Shown: piece by piece, positions 8,200 through 17,769 of the stretch
Layout of the letters: each line of letters opens with the position of its first letter
How positions within the stretch are numbered: position 1 is the stretch's first letter
The notes under the pieces: model-generated
What the model was told of the DNA's origin: nothing
Databases searched by the model: none
The model's input: only the letters and a program-made list of their open reading frames with translations
Program-made: the position numbers and the translations under genes
DNA from: Aureispira sp050633105
GTDB taxonomy: Bacteria; Bacteroidota; Bacteroidia; Chitinophagales; Saprospiraceae
NCBI GenBank assembly: GCA_050633105.1
Contig: JBOEFW010000059.1
Coordinates: forward strand, 1 to 64,000
Length of the DNA stretch: 64,000 nucleotides
Direction of reading: 5' to 3'

Positions 8200-8721
8200 A
8201 TGGAAGATATATTTATTATTGATGGCCATGGCCAAGTTAGAAATTCTAATAATATAAAGGCTAGTTTAATTAACCAAATGAGAAAAAGTGGAGACATAGT
8301 TTTCTATAATCTTTCAAAACCAGCAGAATCTATAGGAGTAGACCTTTCTAATAATCAAATTATAAAAATGATAAATGACTCAAACCTAAGCTTGGGTTAT
8401 CTTGAAGGGGCCTTTAAGAAAGATCATGGAGAATACCTTACAACTAGTATTCAGGATAAATATCTTGGAGAAGTTCCATTAAATCAATGGGAAACTTGGA
8501 GTATAAAACCTATTATTGATGATCATTTTTTAGAAATTTATAGCAAAAACCATATAAGATTTTATCAACATAGAGATAAAAAAAACTTGTACTACATAAG
8601 AGTGGCTAGAGGTCATGAAAAAGTAGCAACTCTTTCAGAAATTTTAAAAAGCATCTTTATTAGTAAAAAGTTTTTGGGAAAGAATCGGAGATTCGTATGG
8701 GCGGCATGTAGACCTAACTAA
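8200..8721 (+). CDS. Unknown 173-aa protein next to RiPP locus
   Basis: I do not recognise a characterised function. The protein starts MEDIFIIDGHGQ, with a DGHG motif, and ends with FVWAACRPN, without signal peptide or membrane segments. The HGH-like start and the final WxACR motif faintly recall the putative Stv-type domain described in toxins and adhesins, but I cannot confirm this. It follows precursor 5 by 166 bp in the same direction and is closed by its own hairpin terminator. That position would suit an immunity, tailoring or associated effector gene, which is inference only. The A+T-rich codon use is like the precursors. Confidence 0.6.
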   Translation: MEDIFIIDGHGQVRNSNNIKASLINQMRKSGDIVFYNLSKPAESIGVDLSNNQIIKMINDSNLSLGYLEGAFKKDHGEYLTTSIQDKYLGEVPLNQWETWSIKPIIDDHFLEIYSKNHIRFYQHRDKKNLYYIRVARGHEKVATLSEILKSIFISKKFLGKNRRFVWAACRPN

Positions 8722-8727
8722 GTTATA

Positions 8728-8766
8728 AATCATTCATAAAAAATATCAATTTTTTATGAATGATTT
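8728..8766 (+). terminator. Strong hairpin after 173-aa gene
   Basis: A near-perfect inverted repeat, AAATCATTCATAAAAAAT and its complement, spans 8728-8745 and 8749-8766 directly after the stop at 8721. It should end transcription of the RiPP-locus strand. Confidence 0.7.
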
Positions 8767-8827
8767 TGTGTAAAAAATCAAATCTATGTAATAAAAGTAC
8801 CAGATAAAATCACCAACCAAAAAAAAA

Positions 8828-9163
8828 ATGAACCGCGAACACCGAAACAAACTAATCTACGCTCGTTATAAAAAAGGGGCAAGCCAGACGGAAATAGGTC
8901 GATTATATGGCTTGAGTCAAAGTGCTATAAGTAAGATTATAATAGCGTGTCGTCAAAACAGTTTTAGTACATCCAAAAAGGATAAACAGGAGAAAGAACC
9001 TTTATCAACAGTTGTAAAGAAAGATACCGCCCATAGTTATAGTTGTTTGACAGACATATGGAGTGTGCAAATGTTGGTGAAGGAAGAATTTGGAATCCAT
9101 TATCCTGAAAATTATATTCGGAAACGCATGAAAGAAATTGGTTGTCGTTCTCAGAACGAGTAA
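8828..9163 (+). pseudogene. IS630-like transposase N-terminal remnant
   Basis: 111 aa. Residues about 1-45 are an HTH (KGASQTEIGRLYGLSQSAISKII). Residues about 75-108 are the winged-helix segment typical of IS630/Tc1 N-termini (IWSVQMLVKEEFGIHYPENYIRKRMKEIG). The catalytic DDE half that should follow is absent, because the convergent ligase gene begins 17 nt later. Some IS630 elements split this region into an orfA, but no orfB is present. It is probably an inert remnant marking the border between the RiPP locus and the pigment cluster. Confidence 0.65.
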
Positions 9164-9179
9164 GAAAACGAAAGAAAGC

Positions 9180-10481
9180 TTACCGCTTATCAATAAACAA
9201 AACAGGCTTTCGACTCATGGCAGGAAAACGCAGTTGGTTCAACTCCCCTGCTGCCATAAACTCCAAATTAGGCGCCACTCTCAAACGCGCTCGACAGTGG
9301 TCTTTGATCCGTTTTTCTAACGCTTTGGAAGGAGAAGAACTGTGTAATTTAATTAAGATTTCATCGGTTCCCATAGCATTGGTAAACGCTTCGACAACAA
9401 AGCCCTGTACTTCTTCAAATTGGTTTAATAAATCATGCAAAGCAGGAGGGTAAAGCGTGGTGCCCTTGTATTTAATCATTTGTCCCTTTCTTCCTAAAAC
9501 AGGTCCTAAACGTAAAGAAGTGCGTCCACAAGCACACAAATCTTGATGCCAACGACAGATGTCCCCTGTTTTAAAACGAACTAAGGGCATCGCTTCCACT
9601 TGTAAGGTGGTGACGACAATTTCCCCAGCCTCCCCTTCAGGAACCGCTTGTCCCGTTTCATCCAATACTTCTACTATGATTAGAGCAGGATTGTGGTGTC
9701 CCCCACGACTGGCACTACATTCTGTAAAAGCAGTACTCATCTCGGTAGAAGCATACGTAGAATGCAATTCTATATCCCAAAGATCCGTTATTTTTTGCCC
9801 TAAGGTATTCCAACTAAAATCTTCTTGGCGTAAACTTTCTCCAATGCAAATGGCTTTCTTAATACTAGAATTTTGGTAATCAATTCCATTTTTCTGAGCA
9901 TAAGCGATCAGTTTGAGAATAAAGGAAGGAACGGCAATCAATACTGTAGGAGCTACCCGTTGAATGGTATCCCATTGCAGCGCAGGCAAACCAGAACCAA
10001 CTCTAACGACTCCCGCTCCTAGTTGTCGCGCTCCTAAAAAATAGGCCAATCCTGCCATAAAACGGCGATCTAAAGTCGTCGTTAACAACAAGACATCGTC
10101 CGAAGTTAAATCAGCCAACTCAAAAGAAGTGACTTCGTTCCAGGCTAAGCGTTGTAAATCGTGCTCTGTTAAGGCAAAAGTGATCGGATGCCCCATAGTG
10201 CCTGATGTTGTTACATAATCAATGATTTGTTGTCGGTTGGCTGCTAAAAAGTCATCATTGTGCGCTTGCAAATCTGCTTTGGTCGTAAAAGGCAACTGTT
10301 GTACCTGTTCTAAGCTTTTAATTGTACTAGGATCAATATTGGCGGCTTTCCATTGTTGTTGATAAAAAGGCGAATGCTGCGCCAAATAGGCCAAAAGCGC
10401 CTGTAATTGCTGTTCTTGATACGTGCGAACAACAGCAGGATTAGCTTTTTGTAAATCAGTAGAGGGAACAGTAAAAGGCAT
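9180..10481 (-). CDS. PaaK-like adenylate-forming (aryl-CoA/ACP) ligase
   Basis: 433 aa, the usual length for phenylacetate-CoA-ligase-like enzymes. The ATP-binding signature is TTSGTMGHPITF near residues 92-103, the acyl-adenylate region is STYASTEM, and the late hinge region is CGRTSLRLGPVLGRKGQMIKYKG. Such ligases activate an aromatic acid with ATP. In this cluster the expected substrate is 4-coumarate from the tyrosine ammonia-lyase at 32.4 kb, loaded onto CoA or an ACP as the polyene starter. It is the 3'-most gene of the minus-strand pigment cluster, 24 nt after the upstream C45-type gene. Confidence 0.85.
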   Translation of the reverse strand: MPFTVPSTDLQKANPAVVRTYQEQQLQALLAYLAQHSPFYQQQWKAANIDPSTIKSLEQVQQLPFTTKADLQAHNDDFLAANRQQIIDYVTTSGTMGHPITFALTEHDLQRLAWNEVTSFELADLTSDDVLLLTTTLDRRFMAGLAYFLGARQLGAGVVRVGSGLPALQWDTIQRVAPTVLIAVPSFILKLIAYAQKNGIDYQNSSIKKAICIGESLRQEDFSWNTLGQKITDLWDIELHSTYASTEMSTAFTECSASRGGHHNPALIIVEVLDETGQAVPEGEAGEIVVTTLQVEAMPLVRFKTGDICRWHQDLCACGRTSLRLGPVLGRKGQMIKYKGTTLYPPALHDLLNQFEEVQGFVVEAFTNAMGTDEILIKLHSSSPSKALEKRIKDHCRARLRVAPNLEFMAAGELNQLRFPAMSRKPVLFIDKR

Positions 10482-10505
10482 AACAAGTAGTTGTTTTAGT
10501 GGACT

Positions 10506-12185
10506 TTATTTAGGATTTTGGCAGGCCAATAAGGCTTCTTGGATGGCGCTTTTTTCTTCTTTCGTGGCGATTTCTAAGGTCAAGGCCGTTTTGTAATTTG
10601 GAATAGCTAGAATACATTGGCCTTTTTCCTTGTAGTAATCGCCTAATAAAGCGTAGGCATGGTAATAATTGGGATTAAGCGTTGTTAACTCCGCGGCTGC
10701 TTGACCTTGAATTTCTTGATAGGCCTGTCCATCGTCTGTCCATTTTAACACTTGTTGTTTTAAGGCTCTAAATTGTACATAATCAACAAAGGCTGGACTG
10801 GTAGCCAAAGGATCAGGGGCTACGGTTAAAGAATCTATGTATTGATCTTCTTGTGGTGAAATGGAGGCATTAAAAATAGTGTTTAAATCATAAGCCACAA
10901 AGGCCCCCAATTGATAGGGCGAAGTGGATACCCATAATAGGCGTTTTTCTGGGTTAAAGACCACTCCATGGTGTCCCTGTAATTGATTTAAGGCTTTTTC
11001 ATTGCCTAAGCCTATGTTTTTATTGTCATGGCCTTTGGTATCTCGAAGCATTGCGACTGCTTCTTGATAATCTAAGGGACCATATTGATTTAATAAGGCT
11101 TGGGTACGAATTTGGCGATAATTAGAAGCAGAGTGCTTGATGTTGTATAGATTATCAGGATCACTGGCAAAAGAATCACTTTGATAATGATTAGAGCAAA
11201 TCAATTGACTCGTAGCTGTTTCATACAGGGCCAATTGATCGACCGATTTTTCTATGATGGCGGCACGACCATCTTCTGCTGAACCAATCAATAACGATTC
11301 TGAAACAAAAGTCTCGTATTGCTGAGCAATGGCAAAAGCCTCCTCTATATTCTTAGCATACTGCAAAATTTGGCGCGCAACAATGGAAATAGGCGTTTTA
11401 GCGGCAGACGGTAGCCCTGATTTGGCGGCATTCAGAGTGACGGTTAAACCTTTTTCATTCATACCTGACACAACACCTAAAAAACCGCCCCAAGTCACAG
11501 AAGCCAAGCTATAACCACTATCAGGTTGAATAAAGAGAATCATTTTATCCTTGGCAAAATCCTCTCCTACATAAAAATCAAAATTGCGCCCAATCAAGAG
11601 TTGTTGACTAGCACTGCTGCTGTCCCAAGTCGCAAAAGAAGTACAGCCTACTATGGCATAATCACTCAAAGCGTGCCCAATATCATGGGCCGCATGGTAG
11701 TTGAGTGCCCGTTCATAATTAGAACCAATAGCTGTAAATTCGTCGCTATAAAAAGCCGTTTCTCCGTAGATCTCTTGTTGGTATTCTATTGGAATGTAAT
11801 GGGGTAAGTTGCGGTTAAAAAAGCCAACTAAATAGCGCAAGACATATAAAAAAGCTTCGGAATCAACCAATTGCTTAATTTGGCGCACAAAATACACCTC
11901 TTGCTGTACAATGAGTTCTTGAGCGAGATTGCCTAGAATGGCACCTCGTTCAAAAGGAGCACCTTCGACATAGGCTTCCCATAAGCCAAATTTATTCTTT
12001 CTCAACCAATTATTGCCTAAAGTATAGGTGGTAGCATCTACTTGGGTGCGCTTCAATTGCCAAGCACTGGTATCTTCTATTTCAGGAGGGCTAAGATTTA
12101 ACCACCAATCCAAAACCAATAAGGCAACTATTAGAAATAGAAAGAAGTACAAAAGACGCTTGCCCCATTTTTTGAGTCTACGCAT
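10506..12185 (-). CDS. C45-family autoproteolytic acyltransferase/hydrolase
   Basis: 559 aa. An N-terminal membrane anchor (about residues 11-30, LLYFFLFLIVALLVLDWWL) is followed by a Ntn-hydrolase domain. The likely nucleophile is Cys181 in VGCTSFATWD, with the following GRNFDFYVGEDF and SGMNEKGLTVTLNA segments typical of C45/acyl-CoA:6-APA acyltransferase relatives. A TPR-like stretch lies near the C-terminus (NPNYYHAYALLGDYYKEKGQ). Members of this family occur in flexirubin clusters, where they may form or cleave the ester between aryl-polyene acid and its alcohol partner; that role is inferred. It lies 2 nt after the FAD oxidoreductase gene. Confidence 0.82.
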   Translation of the reverse strand: MRRLKKWGKRLLYFFLFLIVALLVLDWWLNLSPPEIEDTSAWQLKRTQVDATTYTLGNNWLRKNKFGLWEAYVEGAPFERGAILGNLAQELIVQQEVYFVRQIKQLVDSEAFLYVLRYLVGFFNRNLPHYIPIEYQQEIYGETAFYSDEFTAIGSNYERALNYHAAHDIGHALSDYAIVGCTSFATWDSSSASQQLLIGRNFDFYVGEDFAKDKMILFIQPDSGYSLASVTWGGFLGVVSGMNEKGLTVTLNAAKSGLPSAAKTPISIVARQILQYAKNIEEAFAIAQQYETFVSESLLIGSAEDGRAAIIEKSVDQLALYETATSQLICSNHYQSDSFASDPDNLYNIKHSASNYRQIRTQALLNQYGPLDYQEAVAMLRDTKGHDNKNIGLGNEKALNQLQGHHGVVFNPEKRLLWVSTSPYQLGAFVAYDLNTIFNASISPQEDQYIDSLTVAPDPLATSPAFVDYVQFRALKQQVLKWTDDGQAYQEIQGQAAAELTTLNPNYYHAYALLGDYYKEKGQCILAIPNYKTALTLEIATKEEKSAIQEALLACQNPK

Positions 12186-12187
12186 AA

Positions 12188-13711
12188 TTAAGAAGCCTTA
12201 ACAATATCGGTGAGTAATTTTTTTCTATCTATAAAATTCAAACAAGCCAATACAGCACTGACTGTAACCCCTAAAATACCATGCATATTGATGTTTTGAC
12301 CTGTCAATGTTAAGTTAGGAATACGTGTTTTTACCGCTAAGGCAGTGCGCATGGGATCGTTGTAATCGCGCTCAAAACCATAAAAAGAACCTGTAGGAGC
12401 CCCTGTATAGTCCCTGAAGGACAATGGCGTAGAGGCGTAACTTTCTAAAACATTGCCCTTTAATTCAGGAAAACGCTTATAAAGTAATTGTAAAAGTTGT
12501 TCCCCATGAGCTTGTTTAAAGTCCTCATAATTGGCTCCTCTTGACTGGTTGATGGTTGTGGTATTAAAACTGTTGGCCCAAGGCTTTACCGTTTCGTAAT
12601 CCATGTAAGTCAATGCGGCAAAACTATCGGCATAAATAGCTGATTTACTGCTGCGTGGTGTCAGCGCCAAATAACTCCCTGGCCATTGGCTTTTATTACG
12701 GGCTACGGCTTCCCAAACATTCTGATCAGAATGCTGATAATAATTGCTTTTGGTATAAGGAACCGTGTTGGGTTTTAAGGTGTAATGAGCGGAAAAAACA
12801 GCAGGTGTGGCGTTTGTTTGCTGAATTCTATTAAGATATGCTTTGCGTAAAACGCCTTTTTCATGGCGTACAAAACGGCTTAATTGAGCAGGGTGGGCAC
12901 TGCAAATAACGGCTTTGCTCCCAATGGTTTCTCCAGTATTTAAAACAATTTCCTTGATTTTTCCTGTTTCAAAAGTGAAGTGATCAACTTCCTTTTTTTT
13001 GTGTAAAGTACCCCCGTTGGCGCGAATGTTCTTAACCAAAGCACGGGCAATTTGAGAGCCACCATCCACACAGCGCCAAGCACTTTCTATATAACTGTTG
13101 AGCACCAAAGCATGCAAATGAAAAGGCGTAACAGTCCCTTTTCCTGCATAGAGTAAGTTATTACCCCCCAAAACCGCCCGCAAAGTAGGATCTTGAATTA
13201 GATGGGCAATTTTTTGTTGAGCATTGATGCCTAAATGACTTAAATCTTTAGGATATGCCCGATCAATGTCTAGGTTATAAAGGGGAAATTGAGCACAGCT
13301 CTCGCGAATGGCTTTTTGATAGGCTTTTAGGCCTTGTTGTTCTTGTGGGAATTGCTGTGTGAGTTGACCAACAAAGCGCTCCCAGCCCTGTGCTAGGGCA
13401 TAATCGGGCGAATTGCCAAAACGGATCACATCAAAGGCATTGCTCTCTAATTGCTCCACGTTCAACTGTTCCATGATCCCCAAATAAGTAAAATATTGAT
13501 GCAAGCTCTGCCCTTTGGCTAATCCACCAATATAATGCACGCCTACATCAAAAATACGCTTATCTCTAGCAAAGGTTTGTAAACAACCGCCCACCTGTTT
13601 GTTTTTCTCCAATAAAACAACCTTATAGCCTTCTTTACTGAGAATGTACCCACAAATAAGCCCACTCAAACCACTACCAATGATGGCGATGTCATAGTCT
13701 TTATTACTCAT
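12188..13711 (-). CDS. FAD-dependent phytoene-desaturase-like oxidoreductase
   Basis: 507 aa. The N-terminal Rossmann FAD motif is IIGSGLSGLICGYILSKEGY with the following LLEKNKQVGGCLQTF. The C-terminal GQNINMHGILGVTVSA is typical of carotenoid isomerase/desaturase-like proteins. In flexirubin clusters such an enzyme is presumed to oxidise or isomerise the polyene or aryl head group. It overlaps the start of the upstream trifunctional gene's end by 8 nt (13704-13711), showing translational coupling. The substrate cannot be told from sequence. Confidence 0.85.
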   Translation of the reverse strand: MSNKDYDIAIIGSGLSGLICGYILSKEGYKVVLLEKNKQVGGCLQTFARDKRIFDVGVHYIGGLAKGQSLHQYFTYLGIMEQLNVEQLESNAFDVIRFGNSPDYALAQGWERFVGQLTQQFPQEQQGLKAYQKAIRESCAQFPLYNLDIDRAYPKDLSHLGINAQQKIAHLIQDPTLRAVLGGNNLLYAGKGTVTPFHLHALVLNSYIESAWRCVDGGSQIARALVKNIRANGGTLHKKKEVDHFTFETGKIKEIVLNTGETIGSKAVICSAHPAQLSRFVRHEKGVLRKAYLNRIQQTNATPAVFSAHYTLKPNTVPYTKSNYYQHSDQNVWEAVARNKSQWPGSYLALTPRSSKSAIYADSFAALTYMDYETVKPWANSFNTTTINQSRGANYEDFKQAHGEQLLQLLYKRFPELKGNVLESYASTPLSFRDYTGAPTGSFYGFERDYNDPMRTALAVKTRIPNLTLTGQNINMHGILGVTVSAVLACLNFIDRKKLLTDIVKAS

Positions 13712-16700
13712 TTTGTTTTTTTAGAATAAACAACACATTAGAAGTTTTAGTAGACACTTCTTTTCGTTCGATTGTCAAACCTTGTTGTTGGGCAAAATTG
13801 GCCAACCATTTTCCAGAAAAGAAGGTTAATTGGGCGCGATTGACTTTATTAAAACTAAAGATCTGGGTAGAAAACCGTTCTGTCCAGAGGGTACTTCCAT
13901 GCCGTTCTTTTAAATCACTATCCCCATCTCTAATTAACAACATCCCTGTTTCAGAAAGTTGCATTAAACAGTGTTCTAATAATGTTTCTTGTTCTTGTTG
14001 GGTCAAATAGTGTAAGACATCGCTTAAGATAAAAACATCACTTGGAGGCAGTTCATAACCGCTGGCATCAGCTACTTCAAACCGCAGAGCAGAACTTTGT
14101 AGATAACCTTCTTGGGCTACTTGAATTTTTTCTTGGTCATAATCTATTCCCAATATTTCTCGTTCTTTGGAGAGTAAATGCAACATATTACTCATCATGC
14201 CATAGCCGCAGCCAATATCTACGATTTTAGCTTTGGTTGGAATTAGCTCATGGAACAATTGATAATTGTGCTCTAAACCAACTTTAATACGGGTATACCA
14301 TTCTAAAATAGGCCCTTTGTAAAGGTAGTTTTTCACTAGGCGATCGTGAAAAAAAGCAGGTGTTTCTTGTCTTGTTTTTAACAGAGCATAATGCTTTTTG
14401 AAGTAACGACTAATGGATTTAGTACGGGCTGAATAATTCTCCCCCCAAGTTAGATCTTTAGGAGAGATGCGTTCCAAAAATTGCATGGTTACGGTTGTTC
14501 CATGTACAAGAAAATCCTTTTTGCGAATGCAATCCCCTGTTCCATGAAAAATAACAGGTAAAATATCTAACTGTAATTGTTGGGCTAAATAGAAGGCGCC
14601 TTTCTTAAAGCGTCTAATTTTTCCTGTTACAGAGCGAGTCCCTTCAGGAAAGACAACAATAGAATACCCTTGCTCCGTCAAATCGCGCAAATGGTCCAAG
14701 CCTTGTTCCGCTCCTGACTTAGAAGGGTAAAAATCTGCAAAGCGAATAACTTGCCCAAAAATAGGAGAATTCCACACCCAATCATTGGTCATAATAATGA
14801 TCTTAGGGTGCAACATCAACAGCATCATAATATCTAAGAACGATTGATGATTGGCAATGATTAGAGCAGGACGTTGTAATTGCGCGTGGTGGCGATTGAG
14901 GTATTGTTTGCGCACATTAAACATCAGGTGGATCAAGGATAAGGAAAGTACCTGAATGAGTCGGTGAAAAAGCTCTTTCTTGAAATGGCGGGGCAGAGGA
15001 GTAATTCTCAAAGCGGCCTGCGTGATTGTTAATCCCAAACAACCTGATAGAAAATGGGTATAGGCAACCATCGTTGAAACTAGATGGAGTAAGGTATAAG
15101 GTGGTAGTCCTCGTTTTTTTCTGTGGAGAATAAAAAATCCAAATAAACGCGGTTGTAAGGTAAAAGTGATAATGATAATGGATAGCAGGCCAATAATCGA
15201 GAGGCTAGCAATAGAGAAAAGAGCAGGATGTAGTGCAAAAATCATCACGCCCATACCACAAAGCGTTGTCAGAGCAGAAAGTAAAATAGAGGTCTTGTAA
15301 GCAGGTAAAATTCGTTCTCCATATTGATATTCATGCAACAAACCTTTGGTAACAAAGATGCTGTAATCAATCCCCAATCCAAAGATAAAAGTACAAATGA
15401 TAATATTGACAAGATTGAACTTTAATCCTAAGATAACCATCCAAGCTAAGGTCCATTCCCAGCTTAAAATAATAGGAAACAAGGTGAGTACCGCCAATTC
15501 TAAACGCCCAAAGGCCAGTAATAATAAGATAAAAACAACGAAGAAGGACCAGTTCACTAAGGTGCCAAAATCATCTTGGAGTGACTGTGCAAATTGCTCC
15601 GCCATAAACTGTTTATCAAAAACACTTATCTGCTCTTCCCCTTCAAACAATTGATAGACCGCTTTTTTCTGACTGTCTTCCATTTTTATAACAGAAAGGA
15701 AAGAGAATTGTCCTTGTTTGGAGGTACTGTAAGAGGCTAAAACAAGGTCTTGTAGAGGCTGGAAATAGTCAAACTCAACCAATTTGAAATCCTGTTCCAA
15801 CCATTGATAAAAGGGATTAAAAGTAGTGGGTTTAAATTTATAGAAGAGACCTTGTTCTTGTAATAATTGCTGTAATTGCATTCTGCGTTCTGCCGTCCAA
15901 AAGGCTTTCCAACGATCTATACGGGCTTGTTGACCTTGTTGAGAGCGAACAAAATGGCTTACCGAGGTGAAGTTTTGAATCGTGCCTTTGCTTTTGAGGT
16001 CTTGCAAACGTTGCAAGACCTGCTCATTTTGTTGGAGCGCTTCTTCTCTGTTCGTAGAACTAGCTACCACATAACTACTTTTAAGGGCCTCCCCTCCTAG
16101 TTCTTGTAAGCGTTCATCAGCTGCTTTTAACGCTGGCGTTTGATAGCTAATGCTGTTCATATCTTCCTCAAAAGCAACCTTTGGGTATATAAACAGGAAA
16201 CCAATACTGAGCAGCAGTACTCCTCCAAAAATCCAACGATTGTTATGTAAGGGATAAGCGGCTACTTTGTCCAAGAACCCTTTTTTAATAGAAAAGGTAT
16301 CTGGTTTATCTTTTAAGAAATGAGGCAAGATAATTAAGGCCATAAGAGCAGAAACAAAAACCGCTACCGCTGCAAAAATCCCTAAATCGCGTAAGGCCTC
16401 GGAGGACATGTATAACAAACATAAAAAAGCACTACTACTGGTCAAACTACTAACCATAGTGGGGGTAGCAATCGCTTTTATTGTTCTTCGAACAGTTCCC
16501 TCGGCTCTAAAATGGGTGAAAATATGCAAGGAAAAGTCCACTGCAATGCCTAGCAAAATAGCACCAACGCCTAGAGAAATAGCCGAAATGCTTTCTTTGA
16601 GTAAGACCAATGTTGCCAAGCCTGTTAATGCACCAATAAGAACAGGAATGAAAATAAGTAAAGGGGTAGAGAGTCGTTTGAAAAACAAAGCAATAAAGAT

Positions 16701-17555
16701 CAATAAGGCAATCAAGGCTGCCCCGACAGTATAAGCAATGTCGCGTTGAATTTGTTGGGCATTGGCAACAGAAACGGCAATACTTCCAAAATATTCCGCT
16801 TGGAATTCTCTTTCAAAATCAGTTTCTACTTGGGCAATAAGGCTATCCATTGTTGCTAATAAGAGGGCGTTTTCTCCTGTGGCACCCGCATTGGTGGTAG
16901 GTGTGACAAAAAACAGTAAATCTTTCTTGTCTTGCGTCATAATACGCCGCTCATGCAAGGTATAATTCCCATCAATTTGAAAATCTCTTAGCTTTAATAG
17001 GGGCAAACTAGCGAGGCCTAAAGGATCGCGCAAAACTTGTTTTTTGAGAACAAAACCTGTAGGGGAAATCAGCGTTTTATAGACCGTTCGCAAGGATTTT
17101 TTAATACTATTGCTGTCTAGACGTTGAGCAATGTTATCATAATCACTTGGGCTGAGGAATAGTGGAAGTTGTTGGTAAAATAGATCGTAAAGTTCGGTTA
17201 TAGCAGCTTGGTCTAGGGTATAGCGAATTTCTTTGATGCGACTGCTGTCTAATTGATGAAAGCCAGCTACTAAACTATCTGCAAATTCTAAGAAACGCGG
17301 TGTATTGGACGTTTTGTTCGTATCTGTCCAAGATAAATGGACAATTAAATTGTCGGAGAACTTAGTATTCTGATAAGCCTCATTCACCTTGCGAATCTCG
17401 GCATTCAAAGGAATGACTTTAGCAATGTTTTCATCCAACTGCAAACGCATTCCTATCAAGGCAACGGCTCCTACCACCAATGCTAGAACCAAGATTGCCA
17501 AACGCCCTTTGTGCGTCTGAAAATATTGATACAAGGAAAGAAATAGGACATCCAT
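13704..17555 (-). CDS. Trifunctional MMPL exporter/acyltransferase/methyltransferase
   Basis: About 1283 aa from the ATG at 17555; an upstream in-frame ATG at 17615 adds an unlikely 20-aa extension. Residues about 1-820 are an MMPL/RND-like transporter with two six-helix blocks. Around residues 880-1060 is a PlsC-type acyltransferase with NHQSFLD (His903, Asp908) and FPEGTRS (969-975). The C-terminal residues about 1090-1283 are a class I SAM methyltransferase with IVDIGCGYGM. This three-domain fusion is characteristic of Bacteroidota flexirubin clusters. It is expected to methylate the aryl head, acylate a lipid or alcohol partner, and export the product to the outer membrane. Confidence 0.9.
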   Translation of the reverse strand: MDVLFLSLYQYFQTHKGRLAILVLALVVGAVALIGMRLQLDENIAKVIPLNAEIRKVNEAYQNTKFSDNLIVHLSWTDTNKTSNTPRFLEFADSLVAGFHQLDSSRIKEIRYTLDQAAITELYDLFYQQLPLFLSPSDYDNIAQRLDSNSIKKSLRTVYKTLISPTGFVLKKQVLRDPLGLASLPLLKLRDFQIDGNYTLHERRIMTQDKKDLLFFVTPTTNAGATGENALLLATMDSLIAQVETDFEREFQAEYFGSIAVSVANAQQIQRDIAYTVGAALIALLIFIALFFKRLSTPLLIFIPVLIGALTGLATLVLLKESISAISLGVGAILLGIAVDFSLHIFTHFRAEGTVRRTIKAIATPTMVSSLTSSSAFLCLLYMSSEALRDLGIFAAVAVFVSALMALIILPHFLKDKPDTFSIKKGFLDKVAAYPLHNNRWIFGGVLLLSIGFLFIYPKVAFEEDMNSISYQTPALKAADERLQELGGEALKSSYVVASSTNREEALQQNEQVLQRLQDLKSKGTIQNFTSVSHFVRSQQGQQARIDRWKAFWTAERRMQLQQLLQEQGLFYKFKPTTFNPFYQWLEQDFKLVEFDYFQPLQDLVLASYSTSKQGQFSFLSVIKMEDSQKKAVYQLFEGEEQISVFDKQFMAEQFAQSLQDDFGTLVNWSFFVVFILLLLAFGRLELAVLTLFPIILSWEWTLAWMVILGLKFNLVNIIICTFIFGLGIDYSIFVTKGLLHEYQYGERILPAYKTSILLSALTTLCGMGVMIFALHPALFSIASLSIIGLLSIIIITFTLQPRLFGFFILHRKKRGLPPYTLLHLVSTMVAYTHFLSGCLGLTITQAALRITPLPRHFKKELFHRLIQVLSLSLIHLMFNVRKQYLNRHHAQLQRPALIIANHQSFLDIMMLLMLHPKIIIMTNDWVWNSPIFGQVIRFADFYPSKSGAEQGLDHLRDLTEQGYSIVVFPEGTRSVTGKIRRFKKGAFYLAQQLQLDILPVIFHGTGDCIRKKDFLVHGTTVTMQFLERISPKDLTWGENYSARTKSISRYFKKHYALLKTRQETPAFFHDRLVKNYLYKGPILEWYTRIKVGLEHNYQLFHELIPTKAKIVDIGCGYGMMSNMLHLLSKEREILGIDYDQEKIQVAQEGYLQSSALRFEVADASGYELPPSDVFILSDVLHYLTQQEQETLLEHCLMQLSETGMLLIRDGDSDLKERHGSTLWTERFSTQIFSFNKVNRAQLTFFSGKWLANFAQQQGLTIERKEVSTKTSNVLFILKKQNE

Positions 17556-17740
17556 AGCAAGGGAGTTGAGTCGTTGAAAGCTTGCAAATTTACAACATAG
17601 AAAGGGGGGCGCCAAATGTTGGCGAAGGATAGCGACTAGAGAAAATGTAGAAAGCTATAGGAAGGAATTTTTGACAAGAAAGAGACATTCTTGTTAGAAG
17701 AAACAAACACAATTTAATCGTACTTCTTTAAATACACATA

Positions 17741-17769
17741 ACACGTGTCACGTTTTACGTGGCACGTGT
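17741..17769. repeat. CACGTG-type palindrome 1
   Basis: Imperfect palindrome with outer ACACGTGTCACG and ACGTGGCACGTGT arms. It lies just before the end of the DUF2062-coding frame, in the pigment cluster. Same family as the sites near 34.3, 35.0, 37.2, 37.6, 38.8, 53.0 and 62.6 kb. Confidence 0.65.

Noticed and set aside
8828..9163. Functional regulator or antitoxin
   Set aside because: The HTH plus winged helix fits the N-terminus of an IS630-type transposase better than a stand-alone regulator. The missing catalytic half makes it a remnant.
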